From a virus, in IMG/VR virus record IMGVR_UViG_3300022752_000468, positions 1 through 20,745 of that record: a stretch of 20,745 nt of DNA. One strand, 5' to 3'. Every line of letters starts with the position of its first letter. Within the stretch, counting starts at the first letter, position 1. The position numbers and the translations under genes are program-made. Of this stretch, positions 6,197 through 15,382 are shown one piece after another. The notes under the pieces are model-generated. The model ran no database searches. It saw nothing but the letters and a program-made list of their open reading frames with translations, and was not told where the DNA came from.

Positions 6197-9100
6197 ATGT
6201 CAAACCAAGGTTTTATTCCAGTAACTATTGATTTAGATACTTTAGAAAATACACCAGAAATGATTCAAGTCAGAAACGCTGGTGCATTTACACCAGAAGA
6301 GTCTGCACGTTGGAATGGTATGGCTAGGTTAACCAACCTTAATACTTTTTTAATGACTGACCCTGACATCAATAATGCAAGAAATACTTTTAATGCTCTA
6401 GACCCTACAATACAAAAGGCTTTGATTGATTTTAATCCAGAGGCTGAGTATGCAAAACTTGATGAAAAAGGATTTTTAAGTAAATTTACAAATAATTTAT
6501 TTATAGTAAAATTGCTTAGGGAGCCTTTGCCGACCCTTGTATCGGCAGCCGAAACCTACACAAAGGCTGTAGAAAATACCGCTCTTAATGCTTTAGAGTT
6601 TAGCAAAAAAATTAGAGAAACAGGCTTAAGCATTTTTGGCGGACCAGATGCTTTTGAAAAAGTAACTAATCCAGATTATTGGACTACGGGTTGGAATGCC
6701 TACAATAAATGGAATGAAATAGAAACAGATAAATTAGATAACTTTTATAATAAAGCAACTGGTGTATTTGTAAGAGGCATTCTTGATGGAAAAAATCAAT
6801 TAGAGATTTTCCGTGAGTATGGTGCTATTGATGAAGATATGGTTAACATATATTCTAAATTCGGAACACCAGAATTTGATGAAATTGCAAACCGTTATTC
6901 TCGTCAAAAAATAAATCTTGGAAGCAGGATTGTTGACTGGGCTGGAAGATTTGCTCCATTAAAAGAAAACCCAACTGCAACTGATACTTTACGTGAGGCT
7001 ATTGCTGCTTCTGTTCTTAGTATCGGGGGTATGCGGAATGTTACAAGAAATAAGTATGGCGAATTTGTAACAGAAAAATTATTTAAACCTGATGAGTATG
7101 GAGACCCAGGCACAGGTTTAGATATAGTTGCACTTGGAGTAGTGGACCCTTTAACCTATGTTACTTTTGGCGGGTCAAGGGGTATGGCTCTTACTGCGTC
7201 TGCTAAAACAACAGCAGAATTACAAAATGCAGCAAATGCTGCAGCGCTAATAAGAAGTGTTGAACAATTATTTACAGACCCTGCATTTTCTGTAAAAAAT
7301 AGTAATTTTATTAATGACCTTAATACTTACAGAAATGCTCTAGATAAAAAAGATTTAACTACGGCTGGTGCTGCAAGAGTAAAAATATCATTAGACCACC
7401 CTGAATATGATGATGATGCGTGGCTAGGTCTGCTTATGAAGAGCACGGTTGTTAAAGGCGATAAAGAAGTTCCTATTACTGATATGGATACTTACTTTGA
7501 GTTTTTTAAATCGGGTCAGTATGTTAACTCGCTAGTAAATGGAACTGTAAATAACATTATTACCGCCCGTGAAGGTGTGGTTGCTTTACAGAAACGTCAA
7601 AATTTATTTGTTAATAATTTAAGAAAATACAGTGCTAAAATATTTCAAGGCTTAGACACTGGTGTAGTAATAGGTGCTAAACCTATGCCTGGTGAAATTG
7701 TAGATACCTGGGCTGATTTTGAAAAAACAATTTTGGCTAGACCTGTTTTAGACGTTGCTGGCGCTCCAGAAGAAATGTTAGACGAAATTGTAAAAAGCGA
7801 AACTTTGCTAAACAGTCTTACAAGACCAAAAGAATATGGCATTAAAAATGTTAATAGATTATTTGGTGAGTTATTCACAACAATGCCAACTTCTCGTGGT
7901 CAAATTTTTTGGTCAGATGCTCTTGTAGATAAAGGGCTAGATAATTTAAGAAGATATGCACGCCTTATCACAGGAGATAGATTGCGTGCTGAATTTATAA
8001 CTCAGTTATATAAATCTTCAACCAGAAACGAACGAATCAACATAATGTATAATTTAGATAAGTTATACTTACAGGAAATAGCAGGTGCTAGTTCTACAAA
8101 TGCAGGTGTTGAACTTACGCAAAGCATTTTAAATTCTAGATACATTGGTTCTGAGTTGGCAAGCGTTGCAAATTATTTAGAAGATGTTCCAGATGTATTT
8201 AAAAATCTTAACGATGTAGATACACTACCGCCAGGTGCCAGTGCATTTATGCACCTAACTGATGGTATTACATTATTTGATTTTGACGACGTACTGCAAA
8301 AAGTTTATGGCAGTATGGGGAAGCCAGGAACAAGAGCCGTAAGTTCTACTGAATATAAATATGGTCCCACAACATATAAAAATATATTTAAGAAACTTGG
8401 GTATTTATGGTGGACTGGTTCTACTAATAATGAAATATCTAGAATTATAAATCGTGGTCTAGTATTTTTATACCTCTTTCCTAAACTAGGTGTTAAAACC
8501 GCAACTGACGAAGCCACGGTTTTAGCAAATGTTTCTAGTCCTGATTTGTTGGTTAATGGAATTGCTGGTAAGGGTCGTGCCTTAAGCGCAATTAATGTTG
8601 CTATTAAGGGTGACACTAGTTTTCAAGGTCCTGTAAAGTCAATATTGCTTGATTTGTTTGGCAAGAACCCTGCTAAATTTGCAGATGCTGCACAACGCAA
8701 GGAATTAACTTCTATGAAAATGGTAGAAATTCCTTTAAGAGACCCCGACACTGGCAAAGAAATAATTCAAAAAGAACTTTTGTCTGCTGAAGAATTTTTT
8801 GGCAAACCACCAGAAGAAATTTTGGTAGACGAAGCAATTGCTAAATATGGAAAAGTTCTTTCTCCAAAAGAAAAACAACGGTTTGCTGAGCATTTTATGC
8901 TAGAAGGAGATACCGTAAGTGATGCAATAATTGGTTCATCAGTTGCCTCTACTTATGGCGATTCACTTGCACCAGCAACAAGACTTGCTAAAGAAATTTA
9001 TGGCAAAAGTCCCCTTACTAGAGCATTTGATTCACTAGAACTTAAAGTGCTATCTAAACCATACCTAGTCAAGGCAAATAAATTAAATGAATTTGAAAGA

Positions 9101-11803
9101 CAATTTGCTCAGTACAGTTATTTTTATAAGTTATTTGCAAAAAATGACAAGTATGGTGTAGAGCCTACTCGTATATTTATGAACTACAATGCTTTAAAAA
9201 CTGAGCAGGATGTTCAAGGTTTTGTAAATACGATGATGGGCTGGTTTGGTTGGACAAAAGAACCTACTGCCAAGACTATTGCTAAGGCAATTAGGATAAA
9301 TGATGAGTTTGGGCAGGTTCAACAACTTCGTGCTGCTGGAAAATCCGAAGAAGAAATAAGTAAAATAATTATTAAAAATATGGCTATTGAAATGCGCTAT
9401 ATTTTTCACGGTGGTTCTGGCTACAATCAAAAATTAGTTGATTTGTTACGACAGAAAGCATCAGAAACTGTAGAAAAGATTGATAAGTCACAAAGAATTG
9501 CCGATGCTAAAATGGCACAGCGTGAACGCGCAGGTGCTGAAGAAGTAATTAGCGACGTTGAATTAGCAAGAAGACAAAAATATTATCGTGAGGCAACTGC
9601 CTGGAGAACAATAGTTGGAAAGTTAAACTGGGAAGAATTTGAAGAGGCAACAAAAGGTTTTGTCATCAAAGGCGAAATTAAAACAGATGTTGCTTTTCCT
9701 GAAGTTTTAAAAGTTGCTAAAGAAGCAGGTGATATTAAGTCCCGTGCTACAAATGCTATTGCTACAGGATTTAGAGCAATGGACCGTACTAGCAATGACC
9801 TTACACGTTCCGATGTTTACTTCTTAAAAGTGCTTGAAGAAAGAGAAAAGTTAGAAGCAAATGAAGAATTATATACCAACTATCTTATTTCTCAAGGCGT
9901 TGACAAAGAAAATGCTTTAGTTCAATCTGCTGCTGTAATGGCTAATCAAGCAAGATATAACGCTGCAAATGATATGTTAAAGTATGTAGATAATCCTGCA
10001 TTGCGTTCTCAGTTAGCGTTTAATATGCGAGTGGTTGGTCGTTTTATTCGTGCTACTGAAGATTTTGCTAAGAGAAGTTTGCGTTGGATGCTAAAACATC
10101 CTACGTCTATTCCTTATAGAATAGGTCATTTGAGTCACGCAACAGATGGTTCTGGTGTTACATACACCGATGATGATGGTAATACATATGTAGTAATTCC
10201 TAATGATGGTGTTTTTTGGCAAGACATAGCACCAGCAATAGTAATGCTTGGAACTCCTCAAGGATTGATTACTGCAGGTAAAATAGGTATTGATGGTCTG
10301 CGCGGTCAATCTATTAAAGATAGTCCTTACTGGGGCTTCTTTAAACAGGTTGAGTGGAATCAATACACAATGAAATTGTCTATTTTGAATCCATCTTTGA
10401 TGGAAAACTCTGGCGTTTATACATTGTTGGGTCCTAATATAGGACTACCAGTTATTGCTATCAGAGATTTTCTTGTAGGTAAATTAGCCCAAAGTCAACA
10501 AAGTCCAGAACTTGCTCAGTTTGGTTTATCAATAGATAATATTTTACTCGGCGAAATTTCTGACGACACCACAATTTGGCGTTCTATAATTCCACCTGCT
10601 GTAAATAATTTCTTTAAATCTCTTGACGGAGAATATAAAGATAATCAAGGTGCAATTGCTGCATATCAGGCTATTGCCTATATGCAATATATCAATCCTA
10701 AAAAAGCAGAAGACTTCTTAAATGAAACTGGAGATGTAGACCCAGGTAAAGCACAAGAATTTTTGAATGAATGGCGAATTCAAGTGTCTAACGTACTGGC
10801 ACAAAAGGCTGGATTTAATACAATCTATGGTGCTCCTATAGCACTAGGTACTCCTGAAATTTCTAAATACCTGAGAGATAATGGAACTGTTACTTTTACA
10901 AAAGAGTATGGAGACATACTTAGGGCTGTATTAGATTTCAATCAGGAGAATGGTTTCTTTATTAAAGACCCCTATGCAACGGCAATTTCTCTGCACGCTT
11001 TAGAAAGACCTGGCAAACTAATATTTCAGGTACCTAAAAATCTTAGAGAGACACCAATAGCAATAAACTATACAATGGAAACTTATCTATGGGGTGTAAA
11101 AAATAGAAAGTTTATCCAGAAATATCCCAACGCTAGTTGGGTATTTGCTCCCAATGTTGGTGAGTATGACCCTAGAGTTATTGCCTATATGGAAGCAGCC
11201 GACTTAATACCTGTAGGTAAGAATCCATTTGATGATAACAATGCAGCATTAAGGTCTTATATTGAAAAAACTACTGTTGCTAAACAGTTGTATGAATATT
11301 TCCAATATGATAAAGAGGTTGAAAGACTACTTAACGACCCTAATAATCCTCGTAGGAATTTTGTAGATTATCGTACAGAAATAATGCGAAAGGCTGATGT
11401 AGAAAAGGAAGCCTTAAAGTTAAGTAATCCTCTGTTGAAGCACGTATTGGAAACGCAGAAGGTTATAACTACAGAAGAACTAAGAAATAACTTTAATGAA
11501 TTAAAAACAATTGTTAATCAAAATCTATTTCCAAAAGAAGTAGGTTTAGACACTAGAGATTTGTTAAAAATTATGGTTCGTTCTGCATCTGAATTACTTG
11601 TTGTTACAGAAAACAATGCAGTGGCTAGACAGTATCTAGGAGATACAGAATTACGGCAGCAAGTAGAAGTTATGTATTCTCAATATCAAGATATTGCTAG
11701 ACAAAATCCTATTTTAGGTCAAGCCTGGACAGCAATTATTAAGCCAATGTTAGACAAGACATACGATTATCCAATTCAAATAGTAAGAAAGCCTGGTGAT
11801 TAA
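6197..11803 (+). CDS. Giant 1,868-aa putative internal virion or ejection protein
   Basis: This single open frame of 5.6 kb is the largest gene in the window. It begins with ATG TCA AAC, with no clear ribosome site, so translation probably depends on the gene just upstream. It ends in TAATG with the next gene. The product is mostly helical by eye, with charged coiled-coil-like stretches such as RIADAKMAQRERAGAEEV near residue 1100. It has a basic amphipathic stretch FNMRVVGRFIRATEDFAKRS (from about residue 1275) and hydrophobic patches (about 1338-1366 and 1410-1430). I found no polymerase, lysozyme, peptidase or kinase motif by eye. Large proteins encoded in the head block of short-tailed phages (T7 gp16, P22 gp16, N4 virion RNA polymerase) are packaged and ejected with DNA. 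That comparison is by size and place only. The gene is very A+T-rich (15 G/C of 60 at 7261-7320). Confidence 0.85.
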   Translation: MSNQGFIPVTIDLDTLENTPEMIQVRNAGAFTPEESARWNGMARLTNLNTFLMTDPDINNARNTFNALDPTIQKALIDFNPEAEYAKLDEKGFLSKFTNNLFIVKLLREPLPTLVSAAETYTKAVENTALNALEFSKKIRETGLSIFGGPDAFEKVTNPDYWTTGWNAYNKWNEIETDKLDNFYNKATGVFVRGILDGKNQLEIFREYGAIDEDMVNIYSKFGTPEFDEIANRYSRQKINLGSRIVDWAGRFAPLKENPTATDTLREAIAASVLSIGGMRNVTRNKYGEFVTEKLFKPDEYGDPGTGLDIVALGVVDPLTYVTFGGSRGMALTASAKTTAELQNAANAAALIRSVEQLFTDPAFSVKNSNFINDLNTYRNALDKKDLTTAGAARVKISLDHPEYDDDAWLGLLMKSTVVKGDKEVPITDMDTYFEFFKSGQYVNSLVNGTVNNIITAREGVVALQKRQNLFVNNLRKYSAKIFQGLDTGVVIGAKPMPGEIVDTWADFEKTILARPVLDVAGAPEEMLDEIVKSETLLNSLTRPKEYGIKNVNRLFGELFTTMPTSRGQIFWSDALVDKGLDNLRRYARLITGDRLRAEFITQLYKSSTRNERINIMYNLDKLYLQEIAGASSTNAGVELTQSILNSRYIGSELASVANYLEDVPDVFKNLNDVDTLPPGASAFMHLTDGITLFDFDDVLQKVYGSMGKPGTRAVSSTEYKYGPTTYKNIFKKLGYLWWTGSTNNEISRIINRGLVFLYLFPKLGVKTATDEATVLANVSSPDLLVNGIAGKGRALSAINVAIKGDTSFQGPVKSILLDLFGKNPAKFADAAQRKELTSMKMVEIPLRDPDTGKEIIQKELLSAEEFFGKPPEEILVDEAIAKYGKVLSPKEKQRFAEHFMLEGDTVSDAIIGSSVASTYGDSLAPATRLAKEIYGKSPLTRAFDSLELKVLSKPYLVKANKLNEFERQFAQYSYFYKLFAKNDKYGVEPTRIFMNYNALKTEQDVQGFVNTMMGWFGWTKEPTAKTIAKAIRINDEFGQVQQLRAAGKSEEEISKIIIKNMAIEMRYIFHGGSGYNQKLVDLLRQKASETVEKIDKSQRIADAKMAQRERAGAEEVISDVELARRQKYYREATAWRTIVGKLNWEEFEEATKGFVIKGEIKTDVAFPEVLKVAKEAGDIKSRATNAIATGFRAMDRTSNDLTRSDVYFLKVLEEREKLEANEELYTNYLISQGVDKENALVQSAAVMANQARYNAANDMLKYVDNPALRSQLAFNMRVVGRFIRATEDFAKRSLRWMLKHPTSIPYRIGHLSHATDGSGVTYTDDDGNTYVVIPNDGVFWQDIAPAIVMLGTPQGLITAGKIGIDGLRGQSIKDSPYWGFFKQVEWNQYTMKLSILNPSLMENSGVYTLLGPNIGLPVIAIRDFLVGKLAQSQQSPELAQFGLSIDNILLGEISDDTTIWRSIIPPAVNNFFKSLDGEYKDNQGAIAAYQAIAYMQYINPKKAEDFLNETGDVDPGKAQEFLNEWRIQVSNVLAQKAGFNTIYGAPIALGTPEISKYLRDNGTVTFTKEYGDILRAVLDFNQENGFFIKDPYATAISLHALERPGKLIFQVPKNLRETPIAINYTMETYLWGVKNRKFIQKYPNASWVFAPNVGEYDPRVIAYMEAADLIPVGKNPFDDNNAALRSYIEKTTVAKQLYEYFQYDKEVERLLNDPNNPRRNFVDYRTEIMRKADVEKEALKLSNPLLKHVLETQKVITTEELRNNFNELKTIVNQNLFPKEVGLDTRDLLKIMVRSASELLVVTENNAVARQYLGDTELRQQVEVMYSQYQDIARQNPILGQAWTAIIKPMLDKTYDYPIQIVRKPGD

Positions 11804-13296
11804 TGGCACGCAAACCTGTAACCAAGGGTGGTCCTAGACCAGATATTAAGGACTATAAAGGCTTGCCGAATGGTCAGGCTTTATTTGAAGAAGATATTGC
11901 TAAGTGGCAGAAATTAAATATTGGAACTCCCAGCCCGTCTTCGCCTGCTACACAGCCAGGTGGTGCTGTAGTTCCAGTAGATTCTTTGGAGTCTGATACC
12001 GTAGTTAAGTCTGGTTCGGTAAGAACTGACTGGAAATCTTTTACTGATGGTTCTTTTAATCTTCAAGAAGGTGACGCCAAAATAGGCGGAACACCTTATG
12101 TCACTGGCAAGATAGAAAAATATGGCGAAACTCCTACACCTATAGTTATTTTGCCATCTTCTGATGGGCAAGGATTTAATGTAGTACCTCGTGAGGAGTT
12201 ACTGCAACAAATTGTAACTAGTATCAAAAAGGACCCCAATAATATTACTTATTGGAAACAACAGTTACAAAATTATTATCGCTCTCAAGACGCATTTACG
12301 ACATCACTTCGTGGTGGTCCAGTAACTGATAAAGATACAGAATTTATTTATGCTTTACGTAGAGCGCTTAGTGAAATTAGCGCAGATAATTTTTCTGCTG
12401 GTGTTAGCAATGTTAATGCAGGTAGATTAAATACTACTGGTTTCTATGATGTTAATACCTGGATTCAAAGTAGGCTTGTTGTTCCAGGAAAAACATCTAC
12501 CAGTACAAGCGAAAGCGCCTTTACTAAAAAGGCAGATGCTATTGCTGATTTTATGCGGGAAGTTCAGATACAGGTTGGTGACCCTAAACTTGTAGATAAT
12601 GTAGATGCTCTTGCTGAGCAATACTGGTTAAAAGTAAAATCTGAGGAAGAAAAGCGTAAGAGTACTAGAGTTACCACAACTGACCCTATTACTGGTAATA
12701 CCATTTCTATAGGCACTGGTTATCAAATGCCTTCTGCTACGCTACTCAAAGAATGGCGTATACAGTTTATTACCAAGGGCGCTATTGAAAAAGATAAAGT
12801 TATTTCTACTGGTATTAGAAATGTAAAACCCTTAGACCTGCAAGATGCTGGCGGAGAAATGGGTGATAATTATACAAAATTAAAAGGTTATGCCTATGAG
12901 TATGGCGTAAGACTAAGCGACGAAGACCTTAAGAAAAAAGCAGCAGAAGCATCACTGCCTGGTGGCTCAATAGAAGAGCAACAAAGAAGTATTCAATTGG
13001 CATCAAGGGCGTTGTATAAACCATTAGCCCCATATATTGAGGGTGGATTAAAGGTTAAAGATATTGCTAGCCAATTTATGAGAGCAAAAACTAATGAACT
13101 GGAATTGTCTGAAGGTGAAATAGATATTTTTGACCCAGATGTTCAGGCTGCTATTTCAGGAGATAAATTGCCAGGAAGTCTTGATTACTTAATGCAGATT
13201 AGGTCAGACCCCAGATACCGCTTTACGAAAAAAGCCAATGAAAGCGCTGCTGGATTTTTAGATACTCTTCTTAAAATGTGGGGGAAGGTGGGTTAA
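11803..13296 (+). CDS. Unknown 497-aa virion-region protein
   Basis: The start ATG overlaps the stop of the giant gene (TAATG) and its own stop overlaps the next ATG in the same way, so three genes form a tightly coupled group. The product has a Pro/Gly/Ser-rich N-terminus (about residues 35-60) and a central mixed domain. The C-terminal half is helical, containing LKEWRIQFITKGAIEKDK and YGVRLSDEDLKKKAAEASLP, and it ends with DTLLKMWGKVG, a possible amphipathic helix. There is no signal peptide or recognisable enzyme motif. Base composition is A+T-rich (18 G/C of 60 at 12241-12300). A second internal virion protein is an inference from the linkage. Confidence 0.8.
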   Translation: MARKPVTKGGPRPDIKDYKGLPNGQALFEEDIAKWQKLNIGTPSPSSPATQPGGAVVPVDSLESDTVVKSGSVRTDWKSFTDGSFNLQEGDAKIGGTPYVTGKIEKYGETPTPIVILPSSDGQGFNVVPREELLQQIVTSIKKDPNNITYWKQQLQNYYRSQDAFTTSLRGGPVTDKDTEFIYALRRALSEISADNFSAGVSNVNAGRLNTTGFYDVNTWIQSRLVVPGKTSTSTSESAFTKKADAIADFMREVQIQVGDPKLVDNVDALAEQYWLKVKSEEEKRKSTRVTTTDPITGNTISIGTGYQMPSATLLKEWRIQFITKGAIEKDKVISTGIRNVKPLDLQDAGGEMGDNYTKLKGYAYEYGVRLSDEDLKKKAAEASLPGGSIEEQQRSIQLASRALYKPLAPYIEGGLKVKDIASQFMRAKTNELELSEGEIDIFDPDVQAAISGDKLPGSLDYLMQIRSDPRYRFTKKANESAAGFLDTLLKMWGKVG

Positions 13297-14759
13297 TGCC
13301 TAGATATTACGAAGACTATGATGTTCCCACGGCAACTGCTGCTCAAAGAGCGCAACAAATAGAATTTGCTAAAAAAGCCGCAAAGCCAACAGTAGGTCTT
13401 GGCGCATCTTTGGCAGAACTTCAAAGGTCTGTTGATGAAAGCAAGGCTACTTCTGCAGCGCAAACACAAATTCTTGCTGAAGCACAAATGGATGTTGGTG
13501 CTGCAGCAGAAGCAAAAGTTGAGGCTAGGGAAACAGCGGAAAAGATTGCTGTTGAAACTGGCGCAAAAATAGACCCTAATACTGGAAAGATTACACCGCC
13601 TTCTGTTTCTACTTACCCTAAAGCAGGAACTATTCTTCGTTACCGTGCTGGCAGGGCTGGTTTTAGAATTCCTATTATTGCCGATGGTAAGGGTGGAGAA
13701 TATGAGGGTGCAGAAGTTACTGACCCAGACTACAAACCAGGTGGCGGTGGAATTCAATTTGTAGAGTATGAATACTCTAAAGATTTTAAGAAACGTAAGG
13801 CTAAGTATTTTAATTCTGCTACTGGTGCGTTTTCCTATGGCGAGTGGGAAGATGTGCCAATGTCTAAGGAAGACTATGATGCACAGCAGGCAAAGATTCT
13901 TGCAGAAGAACAAGCACTTAATCAAAAACGAGATGCTTTTGCTCTTATTGAAGCCACTATGCGTTCTTATGGTTTTACTGAAGATGAGTTAAAAGAATTA
14001 AATACTTATATTCAGGCTGGATTATTAAATCCTAAACTAGGTCCTGAGCAAATGGTATTGCAATTAAGACAATTACCTGTATATAAAGCACGTTTTGCTG
14101 GCAACGAAGAACGCAGGGCTAGGGGTTTGAATGCCCTTTCAGAGGCAAATTATTTATTGCAAGAGAATGCTTATGCGGAAACATTGAGACAATATGGACT
14201 ACAAAGATTTATTACTCGTGGTCAATTTGCTACTTTTATTGGTAATGATATATCTAATACAGAAGTAGGCAAACGTGTTAAGACTGCTGTAGAAAGATTG
14301 CAGATGGGTGACCCAGCCATATTAAGGCAGTTACGTAGTTATTATGCCATTACAGATTCTGACATAGTTTCTTATTTCTTGAATCCTAAAGAAGTATTAC
14401 CTGAACTAGAGGCTAAAGTTACTACTGCTGAAATTGGTGCTACCGCTGGACAGTTTGGATTAGATACTGGCTTAGCAAGAGCATCTGACTTAGAGCGTTA
14501 TGGTGTTGATTTAGAAAGAGCACGTCGTGGCTATAGCAATATTGCACAATTATTGCCACGCACCACCACCTTAAGTGATATTTACAAACAAGCAGGAATT
14601 GACTATACCCAAACAACTGCAGAAGAAGAAGAGTTTAAGGGATTAGCATCTGCTAAAAGAGCCAGAGAAAAACTTTCAGAACTTGAAACCGCTGCATTTA
14701 GTGGCAGAAGTGGTTTAGGTAGAACATCGCTAACTGCTCAAGCAGGCGGCGCAATCTAG
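13296..14759 (+). CDS. Unknown 487-aa virion-region protein with helical ends
   Basis: The start is taken as ATG 13296, which overlaps the previous stop as TAATG and lies behind GGGGGAAGGTGGG. An in-frame ATG at 13278 would add six residues inside the previous gene and is less likely. The protein starts MPRYYEDYDVPTATAAQRAQ. Residues 15-90 are Ala/Glu/Gln/Lys-rich, likely coiled coil. A glycine-containing beta-like region follows (RAGRAGFRIPIIADGKGGEY), and the remaining half is helical with many Leu/Glu/Arg. The end is Gly/Ser/Ala-rich. It is the last gene of the block between portal and scaffold. No family is recognised. Like its two upstream partners it may be an internal virion protein. 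Confidence 0.8.
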   Translation: MPRYYEDYDVPTATAAQRAQQIEFAKKAAKPTVGLGASLAELQRSVDESKATSAAQTQILAEAQMDVGAAAEAKVEARETAEKIAVETGAKIDPNTGKITPPSVSTYPKAGTILRYRAGRAGFRIPIIADGKGGEYEGAEVTDPDYKPGGGGIQFVEYEYSKDFKKRKAKYFNSATGAFSYGEWEDVPMSKEDYDAQQAKILAEEQALNQKRDAFALIEATMRSYGFTEDELKELNTYIQAGLLNPKLGPEQMVLQLRQLPVYKARFAGNEERRARGLNALSEANYLLQENAYAETLRQYGLQRFITRGQFATFIGNDISNTEVGKRVKTAVERLQMGDPAILRQLRSYYAITDSDIVSYFLNPKEVLPELEAKVTTAEIGATAGQFGLDTGLARASDLERYGVDLERARRGYSNIAQLLPRTTTLSDIYKQAGIDYTQTTAEEEEFKGLASAKRAREKLSELETAAFSGRSGLGRTSLTAQAGGAI

Positions 14760-14879
14760 ATTCCCGACGTGGACCGACCAGCCCCACGCGGTGTATAAGA
14801 CTGGTAGCAAGAGCCAGCCTGTCAACCCCTGGACAGAACTGTGGCTTGCGACTAACTAACGATAGAAAGGGTGGTTGCT
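14760..14879 (+). promoter_or_regulatory. Structured leader region before scaffold and capsid genes
   Basis: This is a 120-nt gap in an operon that otherwise has almost none. It holds nested complementary segments: CGTGG (14768-14772) with CCACG (14784-14788), CTGTC (14819-14823) with GACAG (14832-14836), and GCAAG..CCA (14807-14816, 2-nt bulge) with TGGCTTGC (14842-14849) enclosing the previous hairpin. It is G+C-rich compared with the gene before it. It ends in AGAAAGG (14864-14870), the ribosome site of the scaffold gene. It may be a strong capsid promoter leader, an RNA-processing site or a translational control element. No -35/-10 pair is convincing. Confidence 0.5.
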
Positions 14880-15350
14880 ATGAGCAACAACTACTGGGAT
14901 GAAGAAGACGACGAACAAGATACACCAGACCATCAACTGTCTGGCGATGACTTAGTTAAGAAACTAAGGAAAGCCAAGCGTGCTGATGAGAAGCGTATCA
15001 AGGAACTTTCCGAACAACTTGAAGGATTCCTCAAGGAGAAGAAAGAAAAAACCGTCGCTGATGTCCTAGCAAAAAAGGGAGTAAACGCTAAGGCTGCAAG
15101 ACTTATTCTGAAAGATGTGCAGGAAGCCACTGAGGAGTCTATTGACTCTTGGCTCCGTGATAACGGAGATTTAATCGGCTATAACCCACAGGTTCAGAAT
15201 GAAGATACGCAGCAGAATCTTGCGACTTTACGTCAGCAAGACATTCTTACCCAAAGCGGTATTGCTCCAGACAAAGCCGTAGACCTAGAGCGACAACTAG
15301 AAAATGTTGACTCTATGGATGATTTAATGAATCTTCTACGCAATTCCTAA
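14880..15350 (+). CDS. Capsid scaffolding protein
   Basis: Scaffolding proteins guide MCP into a procapsid and are then removed. The 156-aa product is highly charged: an acidic N-terminus (WDEEDDEQD), then a Lys/Glu coiled coil at about residues 24-60 (KKLRKAKRADEKRIKELSEQ), then helical segments ending in MDDLMNLLRNS. Size, acidity, coiled coil and position directly before MCP fit the role. The start is ATG 14880 with AGAAAGG nine bases upstream. A GTG at 14871 abuts that site and is unlikely. I see no protease domain. The family is assigned by features and place, not by motif. Confidence 0.75.
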   Translation: MSNNYWDEEDDEQDTPDHQLSGDDLVKKLRKAKRADEKRIKELSEQLEGFLKEKKEKTVADVLAKKGVNAKAARLILKDVQEATEESIDSWLRDNGDLIGYNPQVQNEDTQQNLATLRQQDILTQSGIAPDKAVDLERQLENVDSMDDLMNLLRNS

Positions 15351-15360
15351 TCCGTTCATA

Positions 15361-15376
15361 GTCACTTGGAGGTGAC
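15361..15376 (+). promoter_or_regulatory. Capsid-gene ribosome binding site inside a hairpin
   Basis: GTCAC (15361-15365) and GTGAC (15372-15376) form a 5-bp stem whose loop is TTGGAG. The strong ribosome site GGAGGTGA (15368-15375) is partly in the loop and partly in the 3' arm, seven bases before the capsid ATG at 15383. Such a weak hairpin could tune translation or display the site. It may also be chance. Confidence 0.45.
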
Positions 15377-15382
15377 AACTCA

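Noticed and set aside
13293-13925. 210-codon open frame on the minus strand
   Set aside because: It lies wholly inside the 487-aa plus-strand gene, has an unlikely Cys/Phe/Ser-rich product, and would need divergent transcription inside a tight operon.
14760-14879. tRNA or tRNA-like gene
   Set aside because: Stems are present but no cloverleaf with a T-loop GTTC motif or acceptor pairing can be drawn.
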